Below, piece after piece: positions 1 through 8,688 of a stretch of DNA of 64,000 nucleotides (within the stretch, counting starts at the first letter, position 1; every line of letters begins with the position of its first letter). Made by a program: the position numbers and the translations under genes. Below the pieces are notes generated by a model that saw only the letters and a list, made by a program, of their open reading frames with translations, ran no database searches and was not told where the DNA came from. The DNA lies in the NCBI GenBank assembly GCA_026713545.1, contig JAPOOG010000157.1:62001-126000 (forward strand), given 5' to 3'. The DNA is from Bryobacterales bacterium. Its GTDB lineage: Bacteria > Acidobacteriota > Terriglobia > Bryobacterales > UBA6623.

Positions 1-414
1 ACCATGACCCGATCCGCTGAAATGGTCGTCTGCGAACCAGAATGCACGTCAGTTCAGACTCTCTCCGAACGATTGATCGAACGGGTGAAGGAAATTGGCA
101 TAGAAGCCGCCAACGGCGGTAACACGGGCAGAGGGAATCGCTACTGACGTGCTATGTCTTCTTCTCCGACAGCATTGAACCGAGCCGTTCACGTCCCGTT
201 ACGACAGAGAATCGCCGTGTATCCCGGCCCTTCAGCCTTGCCAAATCATCACCGACGACTCGACGCCCAACGGGTTCGGCTTCTACCTACCACAGAACAG
301 AACCGCGATGAAGCGCGCGGGTATCGCGCCCAGTCCGCTTGCGGATTGCTTAAGGATGGAACGCGTTGATTAAGGATAAGCTCGATTGTGTTCGCAAAAA
401 TAATACGTTGTATC
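1..414 (+). other. Left-edge stretch, possible degraded coding remnants
   Basis: No intact gene is recognisable here. Frame 1 is open from base 1 to a stop at 145-147 (48 codons, with an ATG at 4), so it could be the 3' end of a gene that begins outside the window or a chance frame. A second open stretch in frame 2 runs from about 179 to a stop near 369 and includes the residues NGFGFYLPQNRTAMKRAG; a neighbouring frame reads CYVFFSDSIEP just upstream, which would join it after a single shift. This pattern is compatible with a decayed gene of unknown family, but I cannot assign one. Confidence 0.2.
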
Positions 415-456
415 TTATCGAAAAACTTCTGCTGCGCTTGTATCGAGCAGATACAC
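415..456 (-). pseudogene. Truncated PIN-domain (VapC-like) toxin remnant
   Basis: Five bases after the antitoxin stop, a GTG opens a 13-residue frame reading VYLLDTSAAEVFR and then TAA. The xYLLDTS/N pattern with its first catalytic aspartate is the usual start of VapC/PIN ribonucleases, which are normally about 130 residues and sit directly downstream of a Phd-type antitoxin. Nothing PIN-like continues in any frame after the stop, so the rest of the toxin has been lost. The position next to an intact antitoxin supports the reading; the motif is short, so it remains an inference. Confidence 0.5.
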
Positions 457-460
457 GGGA

Positions 461-724
461 TTACTCGAAGCTCGGCGACACTCGGCGGCGATGATGCGGC
501 GGCCGTGGCGGCGTCAGCGCCTCAGTGCGCGCCTGCGGAGCGAGCAGAAGTTCCTTGAGATCCGGTCTGGCGCGCTTCTCCAGACGACGCCACTCGTCAA
601 TGGACACCAGCACGGCCGTCTCCTCGCCTCGCTTGGTCACGATCTGCGGCCCTTCGCTGAGGCTCGTCTCGAGCAACTCGCTGAAGCGCGCCTTGGCATC
701 CTGCACCTGCCATGTCTTGCTCAT
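461..724 (-). CDS. Phd/YefM-family type II antitoxin
   Basis: This 87-residue protein starts with MSKTWQVQDAKARFSELL, the typical N-terminus of Phd/YefM (prevent-host-death) antitoxins, followed by the conserved segment GPQIVTKRGEETAVLVSIDEWRRLE. The N-terminal half of this family dimerises and binds its own operator, and the C-terminal tail wraps the toxin. A GAGG ribosome-binding site lies at 734-737 on the opposite strand sense, about nine bases before the ATG. A palindrome at 750-769 just upstream is a good candidate operator. The partner toxin directly downstream is reduced to 13 codons, so this is now a solitary antitoxin. The family call is firm; whether it is still expressed is unknown. 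Confidence 0.85.
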   Translation of the reverse strand: MSKTWQVQDAKARFSELLETSLSEGPQIVTKRGEETAVLVSIDEWRRLEKRARPDLKELLLAPQARTEALTPPRPPHHRRRVSPSFE

Positions 725-749
725 GCAGCGTTACCTCGGTCAAAAGAAT

Positions 750-769
750 GACTAGGTATAAAACTAGTC
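750..769. promoter_or_regulatory. Palindromic operator candidate of the antitoxin gene
   Basis: GACTAG and CTAGTC form a perfect 6-bp inverted repeat around the AT-rich spacer GTATAAAA, 26 bases upstream of the antitoxin ATG. On the minus strand the spacer reads TTTTATAC, which could contribute to a -10 element. Phd/YefM antitoxins usually repress their own promoter through such palindromes overlapping the promoter, so autoregulation is the natural inference. Confidence 0.5.
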
Positions 770-1066
770 TAACTCCTTGGGAAAGGCAACAAGAACCGGC
801 CGGGAGAAGAGATATGAAGCCGTTGCCCCGCGCCGCGTTGGCGGCTCGCAGTTCTTCGAGGGTTGCGAATAGGCCGGTCATCAATGTGTCTTTCCGGGCA
901 TCGGTAAGTTGACGCGGCCCGAGCGGCCATGTCGGCGCGATGGGCGACGTTCCCCTGGTGAGCTAGGCCCCCGCCAATGGTTCTCACAAATAACTGATAA
1001 CTAACCACTAACCCCGGCCTTTACCTTCCCCGCCCCTCCGGCGTTCCTTCCTGGAGCCACCCCAAG

Positions 1067-1138
1067 ACGCGGCCAACGGTTTTCACGAAACACGAATCAC
1101 GAATCACGAGACACGGCTTTTATGCTTTTTACGAATCG
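1067..1138 (+). repeat. CACGAA-type dispersed repeat module, copy 1
   Basis: Begins ACGCGGCC, continues through GGTTTTCACGAAACACGA and ACACGGCTTTTATG, and ends at TTTTTACGAATC. The same order of blocks recurs at 5601-5669, so this is a discrete repeated unit rather than simple low complexity. It lies in non-coding DNA. Confidence 0.7.
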
Positions 1139-1455
1139 ATACCTCTTGGTACTGAAGCCCTTCAGTCTTTTTTTTGCGCCCCGGCCGGCATAGCATGAGG
1201 ATTGCGAGGTGGAAATCATTGTTCTCGCGAAGAGAAAAGCGGAAAACATCGAGGAGGTGATATCACGCCCATTCGTCCCCAGCGAAGTGTGTTCTTCGTA
1301 GCGCCGGCAACCTTGGCCGGCACGCCCTCTCTCCGCAATCCCGGCGAGACCGTCAAGGCCATCTCCGGCCGAGCCGGCTGCGGTCTGCCCGGCGCTCCCA
1401 AGCCGCCCAGGGTTTCCGCGCCCGCCGCTCAGTTGCTGCTTGCCGGCACGTGTTC

Positions 1456-1495
1456 GCGCGGCATTGCGCGGCATTGCGCGGCACTGCGCGGCAAT
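1456..1495 (+). repeat. Tandem repeat, four 10-bp units
   Basis: Four adjacent decamers: GCGCGGCATT, GCGCGGCATT, GCGCGGCACT and GCGCGGCAAT. The first two are identical and the later two differ at one or two of the last three bases. The unit length is not a multiple of three and the region shows no supportable gene. Confidence 0.85.
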
Positions 1496-1520
1496 TTTGT
1501 TGCCGCTCACTGCTTCCCTA

Positions 1521-1575
1521 CCCACCATTTCCCGGCATTTCCCACCATTTCCCGGCATTATTTGTGGGGGGGGGG
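1521..1575 (+). repeat. Two 20-bp direct repeats followed by a G10 tract
   Basis: CCCACCATTTCCCGGCATTT is followed directly by a copy differing only at its last base (1521-1540 and 1541-1560). Each 20-mer is itself an imperfect doubling of a CCCxxCATTT decamer. Six bases later a run of ten G occupies 1566-1575. Homopolymers of this length are prone to slippage and to assembly error. Confidence 0.85.
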
Positions 1576-1790
1576 CGCCACGGAGCAAGTGTTCAAGCGC
1601 CGTTGTCTGCAGATCCCGTCGCCCTCCGGGCTGCTTCCGCTGCGGCTCACGCCGACTCAACCCATGCTGAGAAAGGGGAACTTCTATCGTGCGTAATCAG
1701 GTGAACTTTCTCGATTGCGTTGACACGGCGCAAGGGGCCTTTGCGGCTCCGCGGTGGCTCTGCTATGCTGCGATTGCCGCAGGGGACTCA

Positions 1791-4154
1791 ATGGTAACCG
1801 TAGATCGGACGCTGCGGGTCCATCCTTGGCTCGTGGGCTTGGTTGTTGCCGGCGTGTCCCTGTGCGCATTGCAGGCGCAGCAGCCCGCGCCGTCCCCTGC
1901 CCCGCACCAGCGCCTCGTCGAGCAATACTGCGCCTCCTGCCATAACGAGACTCTGAAAACCGCCGGTCTCGCGCTCGACCGGGCAAGCGCCCGCCCGGTG
2001 AGCGGGAATGCCCCGATCTGGGAGAAGGCGGTGCGGAAACTTCGCGGCCGCCAGATGCCTCCCGTGGGGTCTCGGCGTCCGGACGAGACGACCTATGAGG
2101 CGGTGATTTCTTCGCTGGAGGCCTCGCTCGACAGCGCCGCCGCGACCCGGCCCGACCCCGGCCGCACCGACACCTTCCGGCGGCTCACCCGGACGGAATA
2201 CCGGAACGCCATCCGCGACCTTCTTGCCCTCGAGCTGGACTTCTCGTCGATGCTGCCGCGGGATGAGTCCAGTTCGGGCTTCGACAACATCACGGTAGGC
2301 GGCCTCTCTCCGACGCTGCTCGAATCCTACGTAGCGGCGGCGGACAAGATTTCCCGCTTGGCGGTCGGGCGGCCGGTCACCTCTCTCTCCGTCGAGACGA
2401 TCAACAAGAAGCCGGACTTCACCCAGGAGTGGCATATCGATGTCCTCCCGATAGGGACCCGCGGCGGAACTCTCTTTCCTCACATCTTTCCGCTGGACGC
2501 CGAGTACGAGATCGTGATCCGGCTGACGCGCGACCGGGACGAGCAGGTCGAGGGTTTGCGAGAGCCGCACCAGGTGGAGCTGCTTCTGAACAACGAACGG
2601 GTCCGGCTGTTCGAGGTCGTGCCGCCGCGCCATGTCGGAGATCATTCGGCGGTCGACAAGCACCTCAAAGCCCGCATTCCGATCTCGGCCGGTCCGCACC
2701 GGCTTGGCGTGACGTTCCTCAAGAAGCCATGGGCCGTGCTCGAAATGGACCGGCAGCCGTACCAGGCTCACTTCAACGCGTACCGGCATCCCCGCGTCCA
2801 GCCGGCGGTCTACGAAGTCGCGATTATCGGTCCCTATAACGCGAAGGGCCCCGGCAACACGCCCAGCCGCGACCGCGTTTTCGTCTGCCGTCCGCAGGGC
2901 GCCGAAGACGAAGAAAACTGCGTCAGGCGGATTCTGGCGACGCTCATGCGCCGCGCTTACCGGCGGGAGGTAACGGAGAGAGACTTCGAAAGCCCGTTGG
3001 AATTCTATCGCCGGGGACGGTCCGAGGATGGCTTCGAAGCCGGGATCGAGATGGCCCTGTCATCGATCCTGGTCAGTCCGGACTTTCTGTTCCGTGTGGA
3101 GAGAGACCCTGCCGGGATCTCGCCGAATACCGCTTACCCCATAAGCGATCTGGAACTGGCGTCGCGGCTTTCCTTCTTTCTTTGGAGCAGCATTCCCGAC
3201 GATGAGCTTCTCGACATCGCGATTCGGGGAGAGTTGAGCCGCCCCGAGGTCTTGGAACGGCAAGTGCGTCGCATGCTGAGCGATCGGCGTTCTCATGCCC
3301 TGCTGTCGAACTTCGCCTCCCAGTGGCTGCACTTGCGAAATCTGGAGTCGGTATCCCCAGACATGCGCTTGTTCCCGAATTTCGATGACAATCTGCGGCA
3401 GGCGATGCGGCGCGAGACCGAACTGCTTCTCGAAAGCGTCATCAAGGAGGATCGCAGCGTCCTTGACCTGATCGCCTCCGACTACACGTTTCTGAACGAA
3501 CGCCTCGCCAAGCACTACCGCATCCCGCACGTGTATGGCAGTTGGTTCCGCAAGGTCATGCTTGACGGCGACAGCCGGCGCGGCGGACTGTTGCGCCACG
3601 GAAGCATCCTGACGGTGACGTCTTACAACACGCGGACCTCGCCGGTCATCCGTGGGCATTGGGTGCTGGACAACCTGCTCGGCGTGCCGCCGCCGCCGCC
3701 GCCGGCCAACGTTCCGACCCTGGAGGACAAGACGATCGATGGCAGCCTGTCCGTGCGGGAGCGGTTGAAGGAGCATCGCGCCAATCCCGCCTGCTTCGGC
3801 TGCCACAACTTGATGGATCCGGTGGGCTTTGCGCTCGAGAACTATGACGCCACCGGCCGCTGGCGCAAATCCGAAGAGGGACAGCCGATTGACGCAACGG
3901 GAAGTTTCCCCGGGGGCGCGGAGTTCGATGGGGTGTCGGGACTCGAGAAGGCTCTGTTGGAGCGGCCGACGCTGTTTGTAGGCACCCTGGTCGAAAAGCT
4001 GTTGACGTATTCCCTGGGCAGGGTGGTCGAGCACTACGATGCTCCTGCGGTTCGAAAGATCGTGCGGGATTCTCGCTCCGAGGATTTTCGCTCTTCGTCC
4101 CTTATACTTGGGATCGTGAAGAGCAAGCCGTTTCAGATGAGGAGATCACTATGA
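1791..4154 (+). CDS. DUF1592-family exported c-type cytochrome-like protein
   Basis: A 788-residue protein with an N-terminal hydrophobic export segment, then a haem-binding CASCH motif near residue 46 (PSCyt-like), followed in order by DUF1587 (RLTRTEYRNAIRDLL), DUF1595 (ILATLMRRAYRREVT), DUF1592 (ELASRLSFFLWSSIPDDELL), DUF1588 with a second CFGCH near residue 667, and DUF1585 at the C-terminus. This domain chain is known from planctomycetes and acidobacteria; its biochemical role is not established, though a periplasmic redox function is likely. An upstream in-frame ATG-equivalent at 1689 exists, but the ATG at 1791 places the signal sequence correctly. The stop overlaps the DUF1552 gene start by ATGA, so the two are translationally coupled. 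Confidence 0.9.
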   Translation: MVTVDRTLRVHPWLVGLVVAGVSLCALQAQQPAPSPAPHQRLVEQYCASCHNETLKTAGLALDRASARPVSGNAPIWEKAVRKLRGRQMPPVGSRRPDETTYEAVISSLEASLDSAAATRPDPGRTDTFRRLTRTEYRNAIRDLLALELDFSSMLPRDESSSGFDNITVGGLSPTLLESYVAAADKISRLAVGRPVTSLSVETINKKPDFTQEWHIDVLPIGTRGGTLFPHIFPLDAEYEIVIRLTRDRDEQVEGLREPHQVELLLNNERVRLFEVVPPRHVGDHSAVDKHLKARIPISAGPHRLGVTFLKKPWAVLEMDRQPYQAHFNAYRHPRVQPAVYEVAIIGPYNAKGPGNTPSRDRVFVCRPQGAEDEENCVRRILATLMRRAYRREVTERDFESPLEFYRRGRSEDGFEAGIEMALSSILVSPDFLFRVERDPAGISPNTAYPISDLELASRLSFFLWSSIPDDELLDIAIRGELSRPEVLERQVRRMLSDRRSHALLSNFASQWLHLRNLESVSPDMRLFPNFDDNLRQAMRRETELLLESVIKEDRSVLDLIASDYTFLNERLAKHYRIPHVYGSWFRKVMLDGDSRRGGLLRHGSILTVTSYNTRTSPVIRGHWVLDNLLGVPPPPPPANVPTLEDKTIDGSLSVRERLKEHRANPACFGCHNLMDPVGFALENYDATGRWRKSEEGQPIDATGSFPGGAEFDGVSGLEKALLERPTLFVGTLVEKLLTYSLGRVVEHYDAPAVRKIVRDSRSEDFRSSSLILGIVKSKPFQMRRSL

Positions 4155-5482
4155 TCATCACCAGGAAGGCTCTCCCGCGGCGGACGCTTTTAAGGGGAAT
4201 GGGCGCAACCGTGGCGCTTCCGCTGCTGGACGCGATGGTTCCGGCCATGACCCCGACGGCCGCTACGCCGGCCAGCCCCGTGCGCCGTCTGGGCTACATC
4301 TTCATTCCGATGGGATCGGATATCAACCGCTGGACCCCTCCAGGTGACCATTCGTTGACGGAGCTTTCACCCATCCTGCGGCCACTCGAGCGGCACAAGG
4401 ACTACGTCACGGTCGTGACGAACATGGAGCTGAAGAACGCCTATCCGGGCACGCACGCGACGTCCAACTCCTCCTACCTGAGCTGTGCGAAGGCGAAGTT
4501 CACCGAAAGCAGCGATTACTATCTCGGCACTACCGTCGATCAGATAGCAGCCCGGGAAATCGGCCAGGACACGCGGCTCCCGTCTCTCGAGCTGGGCATC
4601 GAACTCCTGGATATCGTGGGGCAATGCGACGATGGCTATGCCTGCGTGTACCAGAACAATCTCTCTTGGTCATCGCCCACCTCTCCCCTTCCCTATGAGG
4701 CGAACCCCCAGAAGGTTTTTGGGCGCTTGTTCGGCGAGGGCAGCCCGGAGGAGCAAAGCAGGACGCTAAAAAAGAAGGCCAGCATGCTGGATCGGGTCAA
4801 AAGCGATATTTCGCGCCTCAGGACGGAGCTGGGCTCGGGTGATCGCGTAAAAGTGGATCATTACCTGAACAGCGTGCGGGAAGTGGAGCGCCGCATTCAG
4901 ATCGCGGCAGCGGGAGTGAACGAGAATCCGGCGCCGGACGCGGAGCGGCCGGTCGGCGTGCCGGCTGCTTATGCCGATCATGTCCGGTTGATGTTCGACC
5001 TGCAGGTGCTGGCCCTCCAAGCCGATATCACCCGGGTGATTTCGTTCCAGATGGCGAGAGAAGGCAGCACTCGAAGCTACCACGAGATTGGAGTGTCCGA
5101 GCCGCACCACCCGCTGACCCACCACGGGAACGATCAGGAGAAGATCGCCAAGATGGCGAAGATCAACGAGTATCATGTGTCGCTGTTCGGGTATCTTCTC
5201 GAAAAACTCAAGACCACGCCGGATGGGGACGGGTCTCTGCTCGACCATTCGATATACATGTATGGCAGCGGCATGGGAGATCCGAATTTGCACGACCACA
5301 TCAACCTTCCGATTCTGGTGACGGGTGGTGCCGCCGGCAAGATGAAGGGCGGACGGCACATCAGCTATGAGGATCGTACGCCGCTCGCGAACCTGCATCT
5401 GACGCTGCTGGAAAAGGCCGGCGTGCGCATGGACTCGTTCGCCGACAGCAAGGGGAAGGTCGAGGAGCTGCTGTCGATCTGA
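4151..5482 (+). CDS. DUF1552 domain-containing protein, Tat-exported
   Basis: A 443-residue protein beginning with a twin-arginine signal (RRTLLRGMGATVALPLLDA), so it is probably folded in the cytoplasm and exported by Tat. The remainder matches DUF1552, a family related to DUF1501 with a presumed alkaline-phosphatase/sulfatase-like fold; conserved stretches include HHGNDQEKIAKMAKINEYH and the motif YMYGSGMGDPNLHDHINLP. Its start overlaps the stop of the DUF1592 gene by four bases. DUF1592 and DUF1552 genes are commonly adjacent, which suggests one periplasmic process, but no substrate is known. Confidence 0.9.
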   Translation: MIITRKALPRRTLLRGMGATVALPLLDAMVPAMTPTAATPASPVRRLGYIFIPMGSDINRWTPPGDHSLTELSPILRPLERHKDYVTVVTNMELKNAYPGTHATSNSSYLSCAKAKFTESSDYYLGTTVDQIAAREIGQDTRLPSLELGIELLDIVGQCDDGYACVYQNNLSWSSPTSPLPYEANPQKVFGRLFGEGSPEEQSRTLKKKASMLDRVKSDISRLRTELGSGDRVKVDHYLNSVREVERRIQIAAAGVNENPAPDAERPVGVPAAYADHVRLMFDLQVLALQADITRVISFQMAREGSTRSYHEIGVSEPHHPLTHHGNDQEKIAKMAKINEYHVSLFGYLLEKLKTTPDGDGSLLDHSIYMYGSGMGDPNLHDHINLPILVTGGAAGKMKGGRHISYEDRTPLANLHLTLLEKAGVRMDSFADSKGKVEELLSI

Positions 5483-5521
5483 TTCCGCACGGAATACGAC
5501 GGAGAGACCCCATGGCGCTGA

Positions 5522-5733
5522 ACCTGCTTTTCTCGTCTCGTGGCGAGGCGAAGTGCGTGAGAGGGCCGTCAGGACGAGGCGCGAGCCGTCCGCGCCGGCA
5601 ACGCGGCCTTTAAGGTTTTTCACGAAACACGAGTCACGAAACACGGCTTTTATGGTTTTTACGAATCACGAAACACGAAACATGGCCTTTTTACCGCGTG
5701 CTTCGGACGTCGGGTGGTGAGCAATGCAGGTTA
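5522..5733 (+). repeat. Terminal-inverted-repeat element, copy 1 (with nested insert)
   Basis: The left end reads ACCTGCTTTTCTCGTCTCGTG and the right end GGTGGTGAGCAATGCAGGTTA, a diverged version of the inverted termini seen in the copy at 15045-15247. The internal block GTGAGAGGGCCGTCAGGACG is shared with the other copies. Between the left half and the right half (GCGTGCTTCGG.CGTCGGGTGG) the usual core is replaced by a CACGAA-type repeat at 5601-5686. Non-coding; the ATG at 5724 falls in the right terminus. Confidence 0.75.
5601..5686 (+). repeat. CACGAA-type dispersed repeat module, copy 2 (nested)
   Basis: Repeats the block order of 1067-1138: ACGCGGCC, GGTTTTTCACGAAACACGAG, ACACGGCTTTTATG, TTTTTACGAATC, then an extra CACGAAACACGAAACATGGC. 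It sits inside an element of the other repeat family, so it arrived later or by recombination. Confidence 0.7.
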
Positions 5734-7331
5734 ATGCCGCCTGGAGCCATGACAACCCGGGAGCCGCAAGCGGGAGCAAGCGCTTATCGCGGCTTTGCTG
5801 CTTTACGGCCGTGCTCCTGTCAGCGATGAGTCTGGCGTTCGCGGCTGACTCGCCGCTGGCGAATGCGGCCCGGACCATGGATCGGGAGGCCGTCCGCGTC
5901 CTGATTGATCAGTCTGCGGACGTGAACGCAGCCCAGGTAGACGGCATGACGGCGCTGCACTGGGTCTGCCTTCACGATGATCTCGAGATGGCCAGGCTGC
6001 TGGTCGAGACTGGCGCCGACGTGAATAGCGCCAACCGATATGGGGTGACGCCGCTCACGTTGGCCTGCACCAACGGGAATGGCGCGCTCGTCGAGCTTCT
6101 CCTCGATGCGGGAGCGGACCCGAACAGCAGCCTTCCCGGAGGCGAGACCGCCTTGATGACCGCCTCTCGAACGGGGCGGGTCGAGCCTGTCAAGGCGCTC
6201 TTGGTCCGTGGAGCCGACGTTCACCGGAAAGTTCATGGAATGGGACGGCATGCGCTGGCCGGCGCCGGCGCCTTCCTCATCCGCTTGGCCGACCCTACGA
6301 TTTTCGACTTCGAGACGAAACCGGAACAGACAGCCCTGACCTGGGCGGCCGCGGAAGGGCACGCCGAGGTCGTCGTGGAGTTGATCAAGGCAGGCGCCGA
6401 TTTCCGGACCACTCTATCCTCGGGTTTCACGCCGTTGCTCTTCGCCGTGAGGAACGGCCACACGGAAGTCGTGAAGACGCTCGTGACAGCGGGAGCCGAC
6501 ATCAACAGACGCATTGACCCTCACAAGGACTGGCGTCATCGCGGCTACGGCGGGCGGCTGAGGCCCGGCGCCACGGCCCTGCATCTCGCGGTCGAGAACG
6601 GTCAATTCGAACTGGCGGCCCATCTGCTGGACATCGGCGCCGATGCCAATGCCGCCGACCCCATCGGCTACACAGCTTTGCACGCAGTTTCCGGGTCGCG
6701 CAGAGTCTCGCTGGGCGATGCCGATCCGCCTCCCGAGCCTACCGGCGGCATGACCAGTCTCGAGTTCGTCCGCGAGCTGGCGGCTCATGGCGCGAACTTG
6801 AATGCAAGGCTGAAGGGTCCGGGCATGATCAATATCGGCTCCGCCGTATACGGGCCGACGGCATTCCTGGCGGCCGCCCAGACCGCTGATGTCGATTACT
6901 TGAATACCCTGATCGACCTGGGTGCCGATCCCCACCTCAGGGATCGGGACAACAGCACCGCGTTAATGATGGCGGGCGCGAAGAGTACATCCGTGGAAGA
7001 TATCCTGCAGACGATCGGACTGTTGCTGGATCTCGGCGTCGATATCGATGCCGTCGACGCGAACGGCGAAACGGCGATGCATGCGGCCGCCTACAATGAT
7101 CGGCCCGAGCCCATCAAGCTGCTCGCCGCCAAAGGAGCCCGTATTGAAGTCTGGAATCGAAAAAACAAGTACGGGGCGACGCCATTGGCCATCGCCACGG
7201 GTTACCGGAGACCGGGAAGCTTTCGGCCCCAGCCCAGGGCCGAAGCGGCGATTCGTGAAGTGATGATTGCCGCCGGTGTCGCCCCGCCCGAAAAAGTCAC
7301 GCTTACTTTCGAAGCCAAGCAGGGCTATTAG
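5724..7331 (+). CDS. Exported ankyrin-repeat protein
   Basis: About 535 residues. A hydrophobic segment ending SAMSLAFAADS near residue 41 looks like a signal peptide, so the protein is likely periplasmic. The rest is a solenoid of roughly ten ankyrin repeats with clear consensus such as GMTALHWVCLHDDLEMARLL, ETALMTASRTGRVEPVKALL and GATALHLAVENGQFELAAHL. Ankyrin arrays bind partner proteins; no catalytic domain is visible. The first ATG at 5724 lies inside the terminus of a repeat element, so the true start may be further in, for example 5748 or a non-ATG codon. The gene follows the DUF1552 gene on the same strand but is separated by the repeat. Confidence 0.85.
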   Translation: MQVNAAWSHDNPGAASGSKRLSRLCCFTAVLLSAMSLAFAADSPLANAARTMDREAVRVLIDQSADVNAAQVDGMTALHWVCLHDDLEMARLLVETGADVNSANRYGVTPLTLACTNGNGALVELLLDAGADPNSSLPGGETALMTASRTGRVEPVKALLVRGADVHRKVHGMGRHALAGAGAFLIRLADPTIFDFETKPEQTALTWAAAEGHAEVVVELIKAGADFRTTLSSGFTPLLFAVRNGHTEVVKTLVTAGADINRRIDPHKDWRHRGYGGRLRPGATALHLAVENGQFELAAHLLDIGADANAADPIGYTALHAVSGSRRVSLGDADPPPEPTGGMTSLEFVRELAAHGANLNARLKGPGMINIGSAVYGPTAFLAAAQTADVDYLNTLIDLGADPHLRDRDNSTALMMAGAKSTSVEDILQTIGLLLDLGVDIDAVDANGETAMHAAAYNDRPEPIKLLAAKGARIEVWNRKNKYGATPLAIATGYRRPGSFRPQPRAEAAIREVMIAAGVAPPEKVTLTFEAKQGY

Positions 7332-7379
7332 ACTTTCCGACGATTGAAACCCCGCCGGATGCATTTGCCGCGTCTTTTG

Positions 7380-7385
7380 TATACT
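7380..7385 (+). promoter_or_regulatory. Possible -10 element (TATACT)
   Basis: TATACT, preceded by TTG as in extended -10 promoters, lies about 40 bases before the ATG at 7426. No good -35 hexamer is found at 16-18 bases, so this is a weak prediction. Confidence 0.25.
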
Positions 7386-7425
7386 ATCCCCATCCTGTAA
7401 TCCTCTTGGAAAAAGGTTCCTGATC

Positions 7426-8688
7426 ATGAAGATACTCGTTGCACTCTTAATGACCGCCGTTTGGGCGCTGCCCGCTTTCGCGCAGCCCGATGAAACGGCG
7501 AAGCGTTTCCATGTCTTTCCCCACATCGCCGACGGGGGTGGATGGCAATCCTCCCTGGTTGTCACGAACGCTGGCCAGTCGTCGAACTCCTGTACGCTCG
7601 AATTGCACGGCCTGACCGTGCACAGGTTTGAAGCCGCCGAAGGCATTATGGCGGAGGGTTCAATGGCGACATTCGACCTTACGGAATCCGGCGGTCATCT
7701 GGTATGGAGCACCCGGAACGAATTGGCCTTGGGAGACGGCTACGCTACTCTCGATTGCGTTGATCCTGTCGTGGCCCAGGTTGTGTTCGCGTCGATCAGC
7801 GGCTCGGGCGAGCCGACGGGAATTGCCACGGTATTCAGCGCGCAACCCGGGTATGTTTTCCAGTTCCCGATCCTGTCCCAAGACGCCTTGCCGGGTATCG
7901 CGATCGCAAACAATACGGACATCGACGCCGTATGCGACCTTACTCTTGAGAACCTTCAACGGGAGAATCTGGGCGAAACCACGCTGATGCCCATCTCATC
8001 GAATACTAAGTTCCTGGGACTGCTCAACAGCGTCATTTCGATTCCGGAAACCTTCCTCGGTGGGTCCGCGAGGATCGACTGTGATCAGCAAGTTACAGTT
8101 GTAGGGCTGCATTTCGAAAATCAGCCCGACGGAGTCACCCTCACCTTCAGCACGCTGCCGCCTACGATTCTCCCCACTACGCAGTTCCAGAATACCGACG
8201 GACTTTGGGAAGGGACCTGGAAGGATGCGATGATCGTCACGCAAATCACATCGACGAACCCTGCTTTGCAGCCTTGCCAGGGCCTGATCAGCTGCGGCGG
8301 CACGAATTTTGGGCTGACCGCTGAACTGGATCAGTCCGGCGCAATGGTTACCGGTACGCTGAACTCGGTCGTCTTCGGGTCAGATGTGGTGATGATGGTT
8401 GCGGGAGAGGTGTCCGATGATGGGACGCTCAGCTTGTCTTCCGAAGACCCGGCTGAGTTCGTCTTAAACGGGATACCGTTAATGGCGACTTTAGCGTCTT
8501 GGGAGTCGCGTCAGGACACCCTCGGCGCCATGACCGGATCGTTGCAATTCAACATCATGATTACCCCCACCATCACGATCGCAACCGCAAGGGGATGTTT
8601 GGGAGAGAAGACCCTGGAGGAAGCGGCGGGTTCGGATGTCAGCATGTTGTCCGCGGCATGCAGTGGATTGCGGCGCAGCGATCCATAA
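7426..8688 (+). CDS. Secreted protein of unknown function
   Basis: A 420-residue protein with a clear signal peptide (MKILVALLMTAVWALPAFAQ, cleavage after AFA). The mature part begins with a beta-rich domain containing VFPHIADGGGWQSSLVVTN, a pattern I associate with uncharacterised exported proteins of acidobacteria, followed by a second beta-rich region from about residue 260. There are several cysteine pairs, compatible with periplasmic disulfides. No catalytic motif was recognised. It lies between an ankyrin gene and a TonB-type receptor, all on the plus strand, but the 90- and 250-base gaps argue against a tight operon. Confidence 0.75.
   Translation: MKILVALLMTAVWALPAFAQPDETAKRFHVFPHIADGGGWQSSLVVTNAGQSSNSCTLELHGLTVHRFEAAEGIMAEGSMATFDLTESGGHLVWSTRNELALGDGYATLDCVDPVVAQVVFASISGSGEPTGIATVFSAQPGYVFQFPILSQDALPGIAIANNTDIDAVCDLTLENLQRENLGETTLMPISSNTKFLGLLNSVISIPETFLGGSARIDCDQQVTVVGLHFENQPDGVTLTFSTLPPTILPTTQFQNTDGLWEGTWKDAMIVTQITSTNPALQPCQGLISCGGTNFGLTAELDQSGAMVTGTLNSVVFGSDVVMMVAGEVSDDGTLSLSSEDPAEFVLNGIPLMATLASWESRQDTLGAMTGSLQFNIMITPTITIATARGCLGEKTLEEAAGSDVSMLSAACSGLRRSDP

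Larger units (their letters stand above)
770..1790. other. Intergenic, repeat-bearing, no recognisable gene
   Basis: About 1 kb without a supportable gene. Overlapping frames exist on both strands, but none matches a family I know and they largely translate low-complexity repeats. The stretch contains a CACGAA-type repeat module at 1067-1138, a four-unit 10-bp tandem repeat at 1456-1495, a two-unit 20-bp repeat at 1521-1560 and a run of ten G at 1566-1575. The last 100 bases presumably carry the promoter of the DUF1592 gene, but no clear -35/-10 pair stands out. Confidence 0.5.

Noticed and set aside
1097-1660. Minus-strand frame of 187 codons over the repeat-rich region
   Set aside because: Covers tandem repeats and a G10 tract with a low-complexity product and no family resemblance; the region is better described as non-coding.
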